Shown here in pieces: positions 9,140 through 19,338 of a DNA stretch of 64,000 nt (position 1 is its first letter; every line of letters begins with the position of its first letter). The stretch spans positions 26,473-90,472 of the forward strand of contig NZ_LZHV01000056.1 of NCBI RefSeq assembly GCF_001667275.1. Reading direction: 5' to 3'. A model generated the notes under the pieces. That model made no database searches. It saw only the letters and a program-made list of their open reading frames with translations, and had not been told where the DNA came from. The position numbers and the translations under genes are program-made. This stretch comes from Mycobacterium sp. ACS4054 (GTDB taxonomy: Bacteria; Actinomycetota; Actinomycetes; Mycobacteriales; Mycobacteriaceae).

Positions 9140-9604
9140 ATGATGAATAGCAGCGCTATCTGGATCGTGGTCGCCGTGATCGCGGCAGTTCTGGTGATCG
9201 CCGTGCTGCTGCTGGCGGTCAACAAGACGAGAAGCCGGCAGCGGCAACGGCAGGCGGAGGAGATTCGCGAGCAGGCCAAGCTGGAGACCGCGAAGGTAGA
9301 ACGGCGCGAGGCCCTCGCCCAGGAAACCGCCGCTAAAGCCCGCGCCGCCCAGGCCGAGGCGGAGGCCAAAGCGGCCGAAGCCGCGCGGCTGCAGGAGCGG
9401 GCCGCCAACCACCAAAGCGAGGTCGCGGCGTCGCGCGAACAACTCGATGAGCAGTTGAAGCGCGCCGACGAACTGCACCCGCAAGCCGCCGAAAGGCCGG
9501 CGGGCGAGCATGACGATCCCGGCATTGCGCGATCCGCGGAGTCCCACGATCCCACGACCGACGTCGAGGGTATCCACCACGAGACGTACCGCGGGACGCG
9601 CTAG
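9140..9604 (+). CDS. Single-pass membrane protein with cytoplasmic coiled coil
   Basis: The protein has 154 residues. A hydrophobic helix occupies residues ~6-27, followed by the basic stop-transfer sequence NKTRSRQRQRQ. A long Ala/Glu/Gln/Lys-rich heptad region (~35-115) follows, typical of a coiled coil, with an acidic tail. The positive-inside rule puts the coiled coil in the cytoplasm. The start is ATG 9140; an adjacent in-frame ATG lies at 9143. The stop overlaps the convergent hsaB stop by two bases. No family is recognised; a structural or scaffolding role is only a guess. Confidence 0.65.
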   Translation: MMNSSAIWIVVAVIAAVLVIAVLLLAVNKTRSRQRQRQAEEIREQAKLETAKVERREALAQETAAKARAAQAEAEAKAAEAARLQERAANHQSEVAASREQLDEQLKRADELHPQAAERPAGEHDDPGIARSAESHDPTTDVEGIHHETYRGTR

Positions 9605-10166
9605 AGCCAGGTGTCCTGGGTGGTGGCGGTGAGGAACGCTTCCAGGTCGTCGCGCCATTGCGCCGGGGTGGTCTTGTCCGGTTCGATCCCGGTGTACTCG
9701 CCGCGATAGAACAGCAGCGGTCGCGGCTTGATCTTCGGTGCCTCCGACAACGATTGGACCGCGCCGAACACCACGAAGTGGTCGCCGCCGTCGTGCACGG
9801 ACGCCACCGTGCAGTCGATGTGGGCCAGCGACCCGTCGATGATCGGCGAGCCGAGTTCGGATGCGTGCCAGTCGATTCCGGCGAACTTGTCGGGTTCCTT
9901 CGATCCGAATCGCGCGGACACGTGCTTCTGCTTCTCGGTCAGCACGTTGACGCAGAACCGGCCGCTGGCCTCGATGGCCTGCCAGGACCGCGAGACCTTG
10001 GTCGGACAGAACAACACCAACGGCGGGTCCAGCGAGAGCGCCGCGAAGGATTGGCAGGCGAAGCCGATCGGGACCTCGTCGTGCATTGTGGTGATGATCG
10101 TGATGCCGGTGCAGAACTGGCCCAGCACCTGTCGAAAGGCGCGCGGATCGATCGGCGCGGCAGTCA

Positions 10167-10167
<1 letters not shown>
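9601..10167 (-). CDS. hsaB: Flavin reductase HsaB, component of 3-HSA hydroxylase
   Basis: This 188-residue flavin reductase (187 in Rv3567c) supplies reduced flavin to the oxygenase HsaA, which hydroxylates 3-HSA in cholesterol ring-A/B degradation. The family signature is FCTGITIITT, GFACQSFAALSLDPPLV and CVNVLTEKQ. The ATG overlaps the hsaC stop by one base (TGATG). It is the last gene of the hsaA-D-C-B operon. Confidence 0.95.
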
Positions 10168-11941
<1,774 letters not shown>

Positions 11942-11944
11942 CTA

Positions 11945-13129
11945 CTAGACCATGGTGTCGCCGGGCGGCAACCCAAATTCGTTGTTCCCAAAGATCTGGT
12001 AGGCCCGCTCGGGGTCGTTGGCCGCGTGCACCCGGCCGGCGTGCGCATCGCGCCAAAAACGTTGCACCGGTTGGTCATTGCCCAACGCGGTGGCGCCGGA
12101 GGCCTCGAACAGCCGGTCGATGGAAGCGATCGCGCGGCCGGTGGCGCGCACCTGGTCGCGGCGGGCGCGGGCGCGCAGCTCGAACGGGATCTCCTTGCCG
12201 GCACTCAACAACGCGTATTCGTCGGCGACGTTGCCGCTCAGCTGGCGCCACGCCGCGTCGATATCGCTGGCCGCCTCGGCGATGCGCACCTTGGCGAACG
12301 GGTCGTCCTTGGCCTTCTCCCCGGCGAACGCCGCGCGCACCCGCTTGCCCTGGTGCTCCACGTGTGCGTCGTACGCGCCGTAGGCCATGCCGACGATCGG
12401 GGCGGAGATGGTGGTGGGGTGCATTGTGCCCCAAGGCATCTTGTAGACCGGCGCGGTGTTGGTCTCGTACCCGCCGGCGGTGCCGTCGTTCATCGCCTTG
12501 TAGGAAAGGAAGCGGTGCCGGGGCACGAAAACGTCCTTGACGACCACGGTGTTACTGCCGGTGCCGCGCAGGCCGACGACGTGCCACACGTCGTCGATGC
12601 GGTATTCGCTGCGCGGGATCAGGAAGCTGCCGAAGTCGACCGGGCGGCCGTCCTTGATCACCGGACCGCCGAGGAAGGCCCACGTGGCGTGGTCACATCC
12701 CGACGACCAGTTCCACGAACCGTTGACCAGATACCCGCCGTCGGTCACCACGCCCGCGCCCATGGGCGCGTACGACGACGACACCCGCACGTTCGGGTCC
12801 TCGCCCCAGACCTCTTCCTGGGCCTGCTGGTCGAACAACGCCAGGTGCCAGTTGTGCACGCCGATGATCGAGCTGACCCAGCCGGTGGAACCGCACGCGC
12901 TGGCCAGCCGCCGCACCGCCTCGTAGAACAGGGTCGGATCGCATTGCAATCCGCCCCACTGTTCGGGCTGCAGCAGCGTGAAGAAGCCGATGTCCTGCAG
13001 CTCCTGAACGGTCTCGTCGGGCAGCCGGCGCAAATCCTCCGTCGCCTGCGCGCGCTCGCGAATCCGCGGCAGCAGGTCATCGATACCGGCCAAAACCGAC
13101 TGCGCGTCGCGCTGTTGAATGGACGTCAC
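11945..13129 (-). CDS. hsaA: Flavin-dependent 3-HSA monooxygenase HsaA
   Basis: This is the oxygenase component that hydroxylates 3-HSA to 3,4-DHSA using flavin from HsaB. The GTG at 13129 gives 394 residues beginning VTSIQQRDAQ, the same length and N terminus as Rv3570c. It has the acyl-CoA-dehydrogenase-like fold of group D monooxygenases. It is the first gene of the reverse operon. The 156-bp region shared with divergent kshB carries two KstR-type operators, which implies cholesterol induction. Confidence 0.96.
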   Translation of the reverse strand: MTSIQQRDAQSVLAGIDDLLPRIRERAQATEDLRRLPDETVQELQDIGFFTLLQPEQWGGLQCDPTLFYEAVRRLASACGSTGWVSSIIGVHNWHLALFDQQAQEEVWGEDPNVRVSSSYAPMGAGVVTDGGYLVNGSWNWSSGCDHATWAFLGGPVIKDGRPVDFGSFLIPRSEYRIDDVWHVVGLRGTGSNTVVVKDVFVPRHRFLSYKAMNDGTAGGYETNTAPVYKMPWGTMHPTTISAPIVGMAYGAYDAHVEHQGKRVRAAFAGEKAKDDPFAKVRIAEAASDIDAAWRQLSGNVADEYALLSAGKEIPFELRARARRDQVRATGRAIASIDRLFEASGATALGNDQPVQRFWRDAHAGRVHAANDPERAYQIFGNNEFGLPPGDTMV

Positions 13130-13178
13130 TAGGTTTGCCTCCTGGGCCAAACTTAATCAGTGGACTTACACCAGAGAC

Positions 13179-13192
13179 TAGAACACGTTCCG
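13179..13192. promoter_or_regulatory. KstR operator, hsaA side
   Basis: The sequence tagAACacGTTccg fits the KstR consensus TNNAACNNGTTNNA, with the AAC-N2-GTT core intact. It lies 50 bp upstream of the hsaA start. KstR is encoded about 4 kb away, at 17424. Binding is inferred from the motif. Confidence 0.8.
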
Positions 13193-13246
13193 ATTTGTGT
13201 CGAGCAGGGTATTCCTGCGGCTGGTAGCGATACGAATCGGCTTTTC

Positions 13247-13260
13247 TGTAACATGTTCTA
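13247..13260. promoter_or_regulatory. KstR operator, kshB side
   Basis: The sequence tgtAACatGTTcta is a second match to the KstR consensus, 26 bp upstream of the kshB GTG. Each divergent gene therefore has its own site, 54 bp apart. Confidence 0.8.
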
Positions 13261-13285
13261 GTTGTGACGAGAGGGAGGATGGGTC

Positions 13286-14368
13286 GTGGCCGAGGCCAAT
13301 CTCGACGAGCCGCTCGGTGACCACGTCCTGGAGCTGCAGATCGCCGAGGTAGTCGCGGAAACCGACGACGCGCGATCCCTGGTGTTCGCGGTGCCCGACG
13401 AGCCGGGCGACCCAGAGATTCCGCCCGAACGGCTGCGCTACGCGCCCGGCCAATTCCTGACGCTGCGCGTTCCCAGCGAACGCACCGGCTCGGTGGCCCG
13501 CTGCTACTCGCTGTGCAGCTCGCCGTTCACGGACGACGCGCTGACGGTCACGGTCAAGCGGACCGCGGACGGGTACGCGTCGAACTGGCTGTGTGAGCAC
13601 GCGCGGGCGGGCATGCGGATCCACGTGCTGGCGCCGTCCGGCAACTTCGTGCCCAAGACGCTCGACGACGACTTCTTGCTGATGGCCGCGGGTAGCGGCA
13701 TCACCCCGATCATGTCGATCGCCAAGTCGGCGCTCGCCGAGGGCAGCGGCCAGGTGACGCTGCTGTATGCCAACCGCGACGACCGCTCGGTGATCTTCGC
13801 CGAAGCGCTGCGCGAGCTGTCGGCCAAGTATCCCGACCGGCTGACGGTGGTGCACTGGCTGGAATCGCTGCAGGGGATGCCGAGCGTGCCCGCGCTGGCG
13901 AAGCTCGCCGCCCCGTTCACGGATCGGCCCGTGTACATCTGCGGGCCCGGCCCCTTCATGGATGCGGCCCGCGAAGCGCTGGACTCGCTGAAAGTGCCTG
14001 CGCCGCAAGTGCATATCGAGGTGTTCAAATCGCTGGACTCCGACCCGTTCGCGGCGGTCAAGATCGACGACACCGCCGCGGGCGACCAGCCGCCGGCCAC
14101 CGCGGTGGTGGAGCTGGACGGTGAAACCCACACGGTGTCGTGGCCGCGTCACGCCAAGTTGCTCGACGTGTTGCTCGCGAAGGGTTTGGATGCGCCGTTC
14201 TCGTGCCGCGAGGGCCACTGCGGCGCGTGCGCCTGCACCCTGAAGGGCGGCAAGGTGAGCATGGAGGTCAACGACGTGCTCGAGCAGCAAGACCTCGACG
14301 ACGGCCTCATCCTGGCCTGTCAATCTCACCCGGAATCTGATTCGGTAGAAGTCACCTACGACGAGTAG
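13286..14368 (+). CDS. kshB: 3-ketosteroid 9-alpha-hydroxylase reductase KshB
   Basis: This reductase passes electrons from NADH to the Rieske oxygenase KshA, which opens steroid ring B. It has 360 residues. The order is an FAD domain (RCYSLCSSP), an NAD domain (AAGSGITPIMSI, YICGPGPFMDAA) and a C-terminal plant-type 2Fe-2S ferredoxin. The four cysteines are in SCREGHCGACAC and ILACQSHP. The GTG start follows GAGGGAGGATG; an ATG at 13279 is out of frame. It diverges from hsaA with a KstR site close upstream. Confidence 0.94.
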   Translation: MAEANLDEPLGDHVLELQIAEVVAETDDARSLVFAVPDEPGDPEIPPERLRYAPGQFLTLRVPSERTGSVARCYSLCSSPFTDDALTVTVKRTADGYASNWLCEHARAGMRIHVLAPSGNFVPKTLDDDFLLMAAGSGITPIMSIAKSALAEGSGQVTLLYANRDDRSVIFAEALRELSAKYPDRLTVVHWLESLQGMPSVPALAKLAAPFTDRPVYICGPGPFMDAAREALDSLKVPAPQVHIEVFKSLDSDPFAAVKIDDTAAGDQPPATAVVELDGETHTVSWPRHAKLLDVLLAKGLDAPFSCREGHCGACACTLKGGKVSMEVNDVLEQQDLDDGLILACQSHPESDSVEVTYDE

Positions 14369-14418
14369 TCGCGGGGTTAGGTTCACCCTTAGGGTTGGCG
14401 AACCGAGAGGGGAGCGGC

Positions 14419-14952
14419 ATGAAGCGGCTGATCACCGGGTTTGCGGTGGCCACAACGGCCTTGGCGTTGCTGCCCGGACCGCCCGCCGGCGCGGCCAGCA
14501 ACACCGCCACCACGTTGTTCCCGCTGGACGGACCCAACCAGCTGGAGACGCGCACCATCCTCAATTGCTTCAAGGCCGACGGGCACTGTGACTTCACCGC
14601 CGGGGCCGACATGCTGACGCCCGACGGGGTGACCGGCTTCCCCCACGAGCTGTGGGCCCGGCAGACCACCGAGATCCGCTCGTCGAACCGGCTGGCTTAT
14701 CTCGACGCGCACGCCACCGGTCAGTACGAGCGGGTGATGAAGTCGATGGGCTCCGACGAGATCACCACGGTCTACTTCGGCGAGGGACCGCCGGACAAGT
14801 ACCAGACGACGGGGCGCATCGACTCCACCGATTGGCAGACGGGTCAGCCCAAGACGGACAACAACGTCATCGTCTGCACCCACATCCAGGTGGTCTACCC
14901 CGGGGTCAACATCACCTCCCCCAGCACCTGCGCGGTCACGACGTTCTCGTAA
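14419..14952 (+). CDS. Secreted protein, Rv3572 family
   Basis: The protein has 177 residues (176 in Rv3572). It opens with MKRLITGFAVATTALALLPG and an Ala-rich cleavage region (AGAAS), a Sec signal peptide. The mature part has three cysteines (ILNCFKADGHCDF, VIVCTH), which may form disulfides outside the membrane. The function is unknown. The ATG follows GAGAGGGGAG. It lies between kshB and fadE34 as in M. tuberculosis, but its position is the only hint of a link to steroid metabolism. Confidence 0.8.
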   Translation: MKRLITGFAVATTALALLPGPPAGAASNTATTLFPLDGPNQLETRTILNCFKADGHCDFTAGADMLTPDGVTGFPHELWARQTTEIRSSNRLAYLDAHATGQYERVMKSMGSDEITTVYFGEGPPDKYQTTGRIDSTDWQTGQPKTDNNVIVCTHIQVVYPGVNITSPSTCAVTTFS

Positions 14953-14962
14953 GCCCTTGTGG

Positions 14963-15029
14963 CGCGCCGAGATTGCGCCCATGGCTGCGATTCCGTGAAA
15001 TCCACGACCGTGGCGGCAATCTCGGCGCG
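14963..15029. repeat. Long inverted repeat between convergent genes
   Basis: Two perfect 14-base arms, CGCGCCGAGATTGC at 14963-14976 and GCAATCTCGGCGCG at 15016-15029, flank 39 bp. The inner part holds a smaller stem, CCACG-AC-CGTGG. It fills the gap between the Rv3572 homologue and fadE34, which converge, so it could stop transcription in both directions. No T-run follows. It may instead be a dispersed intergenic element. Confidence 0.7.
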
Positions 15030-15035
15030 AACGAC

Positions 15036-17159
15036 CTAGCGCGGGAGGCCGAGCAGCCGCTCGGCGGCGACGGTGAGCAGGATCTGCTCGGTGCCGCCGG
15101 CGATGGTGAGGCAGCGGGTGTTCAGGAAGTCGTACACCGCGTGGTTGCGAACCAGCCCGCCGCCGTCGGCGACGTCCATCATGTATTCGGCCAGCGCCTG
15201 CCGGTAGCGCACCCCGATGAGCTTGCGGACGCTGGACTGCGCCCCCGGGTCCTGCCCGCCCACGGCTAGCTGGGCGATCCGCTGGTCCAGCAGCGCGCCG
15301 GTTTGGGCGATGACGATCAACCGGCCGAGCCGGTCCTGCTGCGCGGCGTCGAGGTCGAGCTTCTCCAGCACCTTGAGCAGCTCCTCCATCGGATTGCCCA
15401 GCGCGGTGCCGGTGGCCATCGCGATCCGCTCGTTCGCCAGCGTGGTGCGCGCCAGCCGCCAGCCGTCGTTGACGTGCCCGACCACCAGCTCGTCGGGAAC
15501 GAACACGTTGTCCAGGAAGACCTCGTTGAACAGCGAGTCACCGGTGATCTCGCGCAGCGGGCGGATCTCGATGCCCGGCGAGCGCATGTCCACCAGGAAG
15601 TAGGTGATGCCCTTGTGCTTCGGCGCGTCGGGGTCGGTCCGCGCCAGGCACACGCCCCAGCGGGCTTTGTGCGCGGCCGACGTCCACACCTTCTGCCCGG
15701 TGAGCAGCCAGCCGCCCTCACCGCGCACGGCTTTTGTGCGCAGCGACGCCAGGTCCGACCCGGCTCCCGGCTCGGAAAACAGCTGACACCAGAGGAATTC
15801 ACCGCGCAGCGTGCCCGGGACGAAACGCTCGATCTGTTCGGGCGTGCCGTGTTCGAGGATCGTCGGCGCCGCCCACCAGCCGATCACCAGGTCCGGACGA
15901 GCCACGCCGGCCGCCGCGAGCTCCTGATCGATCAGCAGCTGTTCGGCGGGTGACGCACCCCGCCCGTGCGGCGCCGGCCAGTGCGGCGCCTGCAACCCCG
16001 CCTCGGCGAGCGCCGCCTGCCGCTTCTCGGCGGGCAGCGCGGCGATCTCGGCGACGGCCGCGGCGATCTCCGCGCGCTGGCCCTCGACCTCGGTGAGGTC
16101 GATCCCCAGGCGGCGCCGCACCCCGCCCTGGGTCAGTTCGGTGACCCGGCGCAGCCACCGTTCGGCGCCGCCCAGGAACCGGCCGATGGCGTGCGCCCGG
16201 CGCAGGTACAGGTGCGCGTCGTGTTCCCAGGTGCAGCCGATGCCGCCGAGCACCTGGATGCAGTCCTTCACGTTGGCCTTCACGGCGGCGATGCCGGTGC
16301 TGGCCGCCAAAGCGGCCGCGATCGAAAACTGGTCGGCGTCGCTGTCCGCGGCGGCGCGCGCGGCGTCGGCGGCGGCCACCTCGGCCTGCTCGGCGCGGCA
16401 CAGCATCTCCGCGCAGAGGTGCTTGACGGCCTGGAAGCTGCCGATCGGCTTGCCGAACTGCTCACGGACCTTCGCGTAGTCGACGGCGGTGTCCAGCGAC
16501 CACCGGGTCACCCCGGCCGCCTCGGCCGCCAGCACGGTCGCCGTCAATTCCTCGACGCGCCGGCGCGACGCCGTGATCACGGTGGCCGGCGCGGACGTCA
16601 GCACCACCCGGGCCAACGGCCGGGAGAAGTCGGTGGCCTCCAGCGCCTCGACCTGCACGCCGTCGCTGTCGGTGTCCACCAGCAGCCACTCGTCGCCGGC
16701 CGGCAGCAACAGGACGCCGCCGTCGGCGGCGCCCAGGACCAACGGCAGGACCCCCGACGCCCGCGAAGTCTCGCTGTCGAATTGGGCGTCACCCTCGAGC
16801 GCCAGCCCCGCGAAGCGCTCGCCCGCCGCCAATTGCGCCAACAGGCCGGGGTCGGTGACGACGAGCGTCGCCAGCGCGGTGGTGGCGACCGGCCCGGGAA
16901 CCAGCGCCTTGGCCGCCTCCTCGACCATCGCGCACAGGTCCTCGACGCTGCCGCCCGCGCCACCGTGCTCCTCGGGGATTGCCACGCCGAAGATGCCCAG
17001 CTCGGCCAGGCCTGCGAACACCGGGCGCCACGCGTCGGCATCGCCCTGCTCGACCTCGCGGATCGCCGTGGTCCCGCCGGGGCCCGACGCCGAATTGCGG
17101 GCCCAGTCGCGCACCAGGGCGCGCGCGGCGAACTGCTCGTCTGTGACGGTCGCTACCAC
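15036..17159 (-). CDS. fadE34: Acyl-CoA dehydrogenase FadE34 (fused two-domain type, ChsE3)
   Basis: This 707-residue protein (711 in Rv3573c) contains two acyl-CoA dehydrogenase units in one chain. The first has FGKPIGSFQAVKHLCAEML near residue 240. The second has SEPGAGSDLASL and ends IAGGTEQILLTVAAERLLG. It replaces the two-gene alpha2beta2 enzymes used elsewhere in the pathway. Its known role is dehydrogenation of steroid side-chain C5/C3 CoA thioesters. GTG 17159 is the start. It diverges from kstR across a 264-bp region with a perfect KstR operator. Confidence 0.94.
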   Translation of the reverse strand: MVATVTDEQFAARALVRDWARNSASGPGGTTAIREVEQGDADAWRPVFAGLAELGIFGVAIPEEHGGAGGSVEDLCAMVEEAAKALVPGPVATTALATLVVTDPGLLAQLAAGERFAGLALEGDAQFDSETSRASGVLPLVLGAADGGVLLLPAGDEWLLVDTDSDGVQVEALEATDFSRPLARVVLTSAPATVITASRRRVEELTATVLAAEAAGVTRWSLDTAVDYAKVREQFGKPIGSFQAVKHLCAEMLCRAEQAEVAAADAARAAADSDADQFSIAAALAASTGIAAVKANVKDCIQVLGGIGCTWEHDAHLYLRRAHAIGRFLGGAERWLRRVTELTQGGVRRRLGIDLTEVEGQRAEIAAAVAEIAALPAEKRQAALAEAGLQAPHWPAPHGRGASPAEQLLIDQELAAAGVARPDLVIGWWAAPTILEHGTPEQIERFVPGTLRGEFLWCQLFSEPGAGSDLASLRTKAVRGEGGWLLTGQKVWTSAAHKARWGVCLARTDPDAPKHKGITYFLVDMRSPGIEIRPLREITGDSLFNEVFLDNVFVPDELVVGHVNDGWRLARTTLANERIAMATGTALGNPMEELLKVLEKLDLDAAQQDRLGRLIVIAQTGALLDQRIAQLAVGGQDPGAQSSVRKLIGVRYRQALAEYMMDVADGGGLVRNHAVYDFLNTRCLTIAGGTEQILLTVAAERLLGLPR

Positions 17160-17268
17160 CGTTGGGACCTCCGCGTCCTTCGCGTCGACGTGACGTGGGG
17201 CCTACGACCCCTAGCTCTCGATTCTCCTGCGTGCATCGGGTCGCTGCGCAACCCTCCTCTTCGCAGAC

Positions 17269-17282
17269 TAGAACGTGTTCTA
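17269..17282. promoter_or_regulatory. KstR operator, perfect palindrome
   Basis: The 14-mer tagAACgtGTTcta is fully self-complementary outside its central two bases and fits the KstR consensus exactly. It lies between fadE34 and kstR, 110 bp from the fadE34 start, and could serve both fadE34 control and kstR autoregulation. Confidence 0.85.
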
Positions 17283-17423
17283 ATAGTGCCAGCGATCGAC
17301 CGTCAAGTCGAACGCCATCACAGCAGCACACGCCGCTGTCCCGGCGGTACGGAGGTGGGAAATTCACACTCAGCATGCGTATCGTTTGCAAGCGAGCCGC
17401 CAGGAACAGGAGCAACCCGTCAC

Positions 17424-18083
17424 ATGCCAGCCAGTGCCAACTCGAGCCGCGCTTCCGACTCGCAGCCGCGCGAGGTGATGAACGTGGCGGTATTGGCAGA
17501 GTCCGAACTTGGCTCGGAGGCCCAGCGGGAACGCCGCAAGCGGATCCTGGACGCCACCATGGCCATCGCGTCCAAGGGCGGCTACGAGGCGGTGCAGATG
17601 CGGGCCGTCGCCGACCGCGCCGACGTGGCGGTGGGCACGCTGTACCGGTACTTCCCGTCCAAGGTGCACCTGCTGGTGTCGGCGCTGGGCCGGGAATTCA
17701 GCCGCATCGACGCCAAGACCGACCGCTCCTCGATGACCGGGGGCACGCCGTTCCAGCGGCTGAACTTCATGGTCGGCAAGCTGAACCGGGCGATGCAGCG
17801 CAATCCCCTGCTCACCGAGGCCATGACGCGCGCCTACGTCTTCGCCGACGCCTCCGCGGCCAGCGAGGTCGACCAGGTCGAGAAGCTCATCGATTCGATG
17901 TTCGCCCGCGCGATGGCCGACGGCGAACCGACCGAGGATCAGTACCACATCGCCCGGGTCATCTCCGACGTCTGGCTGTCCAACCTGCTCGCCTGGCTCA
18001 CCCGGCGCGCCTCGGCGACCGACGTCAGCAAGCGACTGGATCTGGCGGTGCGGCTATTGATCGGCGACACCGAAAGCGGCTAG
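17424..18083 (+). CDS. kstR: TetR-family cholesterol repressor KstR
   Basis: This regulator represses the cholesterol regulon and is released by 3-oxo-cholestenoyl-CoA-type ligands. The N-terminal helix-turn-helix is in AVQMRAVADRADVAVGTLYR and YFPSKVHLL. The start is uncertain. ATG 17424 follows AGGAGCAA and gives 219 residues. A GTG at 17484 (VAVLAESELG) gives 199 residues, the length annotated in M. tuberculosis. The body is almost identical to Rv3574. The stop codon lies inside the repeat element at 18083. Confidence 0.95.
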   Translation: MPASANSSRASDSQPREVMNVAVLAESELGSEAQRERRKRILDATMAIASKGGYEAVQMRAVADRADVAVGTLYRYFPSKVHLLVSALGREFSRIDAKTDRSSMTGGTPFQRLNFMVGKLNRAMQRNPLLTEAMTRAYVFADASAASEVDQVEKLIDSMFARAMADGEPTEDQYHIARVISDVWLSNLLAWLTRRASATDVSKRLDLAVRLLIGDTESG

Positions 18084-18129
18084 GCGGCGATCGCAAGCGC
18101 GGCTTGACCGGGCGAAGCGGGTCGCCGCC
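18083..18129. repeat. 45-bp palindromic intergenic element, copy 1
   Basis: The outer stem is GGCGGCGA / TCGCCGCC. Inside lie GCAAGCGCGGC and CCGGGCGAAGCGG, with the small hairpin CAAGC-GCG-GCTTG. The same element recurs in the opposite orientation at 55590-55634, nearly base for base. It begins in the last base of the kstR stop and lies between convergent kstR and the LacI gene, as expected for a dispersed palindromic element or terminator. Confidence 0.75.
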
Positions 18130-18135
18130 AGATTG

Positions 18136-19215
18136 TTACGCGGGCGGCCCCGCCGTGCGGCCCCGGATGAGCTCGGTGTCCAACACCTCGACGACCGGCA
18201 GGCCCGACCGCGGCGGACGCAACAACAACTCGCCCGCCCGGCGGCCCTTCTGCAGGCTCGGCTGCGCCACCGTGGTCAACCCGCGGCCGATCGCGTCGGG
18301 CACGCCGTCGAAACCGGTCACGGTCATCTGCCCAGGCACGTAAATGCCATGTGCGCGTAGATAATCCATGGCCGACAGGGCCAGGATGTCCGCCGTGCAC
18401 ATCAGCGCGGTGATCCGCGGATTGGCCTCCAGCGCGGCCTTGGCGGCGGTGCCGCCGGAGTCCGGCAGGTGCTCGTAGCTTTCCACCACGGTCAGCGCGC
18501 CGGGGTCGACGCCGGCGGCCGTCATCGCCTCCCACACGCCGACGATGCGTTCGCGCTGCACGTCGAAGGCCGGCGATCGCAACCGGTCGGCGTCCACCAG
18601 TCCCTGCCGGCGGTCGCGGCCCAGCCGCATGGTCAGCAGCCCGATCTCGCGATGCCCCAGCCCCAGCACGTACTCCGCCAGCTCACGCATCGCCGCCCGG
18701 TCGTCGATGGCGACCCGGGACACACCGGCGAGGCCCTTCGGTTGGTCGACGACCACCACCGGCAATCGGCGCTGCAAGACGACCTGGAGGTACGGGTCCT
18801 CTTCGCAGACCGAATACACCACGAAGCCGTCCACCCCGGCGCCGAGCACCGCGCCCGTCCCGTCTTCGATGCTGCGGCCGGGGCCGACGGCCACCAACAA
18901 CAAGCCCTGCCCCAGCTCCTCGCAGGACTGCGCGACCCCGGCTACGAAATCCCGCGCCGCCGGGTCGCTGAAGAAATAGGTCAGCGGCTCGGCCATCACC
19001 AGCCCGACCGCGCCTGCCTTGCGGGTGCGCAACGACCGCGCCACCGGGTCGGGACCCGGGTAACCCAACCGCTTGGCCGTCGCGAGGACGCGTTCACGGA
19101 GATCGGCGGAGAGCTGATCCGGCCGGTTGAAGGCGTTCGAGATCGTGGTGCGCGAAACCTTCAGTTCGTCCGCCAACGACGCCAGCGTCGCACGCCGGCG
19201 TGGTGCGGGACTCAC
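18136..19215 (-). CDS. LacI-family transcriptional regulator
   Basis: The protein has 359 residues, the same as Rv3575c. The N-terminal LacI helix-turn-helix and hinge are clear (ATLASLADELKVSRTTISNA, then RERVLATAKRLGYPGPDPVA). A periplasmic-binding-protein-like ligand domain follows, with GVDGFVVYS and TALMCTADILALSAMDYL. The ligand is unknown. It diverges from the zinc importer across 123 bp, but the palindrome there looks like a Zur site. Control of the importer by this LacI protein is therefore not supported. Confidence 0.88.
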   Translation of the reverse strand: MSPAPRRRATLASLADELKVSRTTISNAFNRPDQLSADLRERVLATAKRLGYPGPDPVARSLRTRKAGAVGLVMAEPLTYFFSDPAARDFVAGVAQSCEELGQGLLLVAVGPGRSIEDGTGAVLGAGVDGFVVYSVCEEDPYLQVVLQRRLPVVVVDQPKGLAGVSRVAIDDRAAMRELAEYVLGLGHREIGLLTMRLGRDRRQGLVDADRLRSPAFDVQRERIVGVWEAMTAAGVDPGALTVVESYEHLPDSGGTAAKAALEANPRITALMCTADILALSAMDYLRAHGIYVPGQMTVTGFDGVPDAIGRGLTTVAQPSLQKGRRAGELLLRPPRSGLPVVEVLDTELIRGRTAGPPA

Positions 19216-19276
19216 AGTCGGTGACGCTACAGCGAATCCGCGTGCGCGGGTGCGCGGCGTACACCAGTCACTTTGT

Positions 19277-19295
19277 AATGGAAACGATTTTCATT
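19277..19295. promoter_or_regulatory. Putative Zur box upstream of zinc ABC operon
   Basis: AATGGAAACGATTTTCATT is an imperfect palindrome with outer halves AATG-AAA and TTT-CATT. This is the AT-rich form typical of mycobacterial Zur operators and stands out in GC-rich DNA. It ends 43 bp before the znuA start. The Zur assignment is inference from pattern and neighbouring genes. Confidence 0.72.
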
Positions 19296-19338
19296 AGTAT
19301 TGTGGGTCGGCCGACCGGCCGGCGAGAGGACATCGAAC

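Noticed and set aside
14376..14396. A possible IdeR box (TTAGGTTCACCCTTAGGGT) before the Rv3572 homologue
   Set aside because: Only the left half fits the IdeR consensus; the right half does not complete the palindrome.
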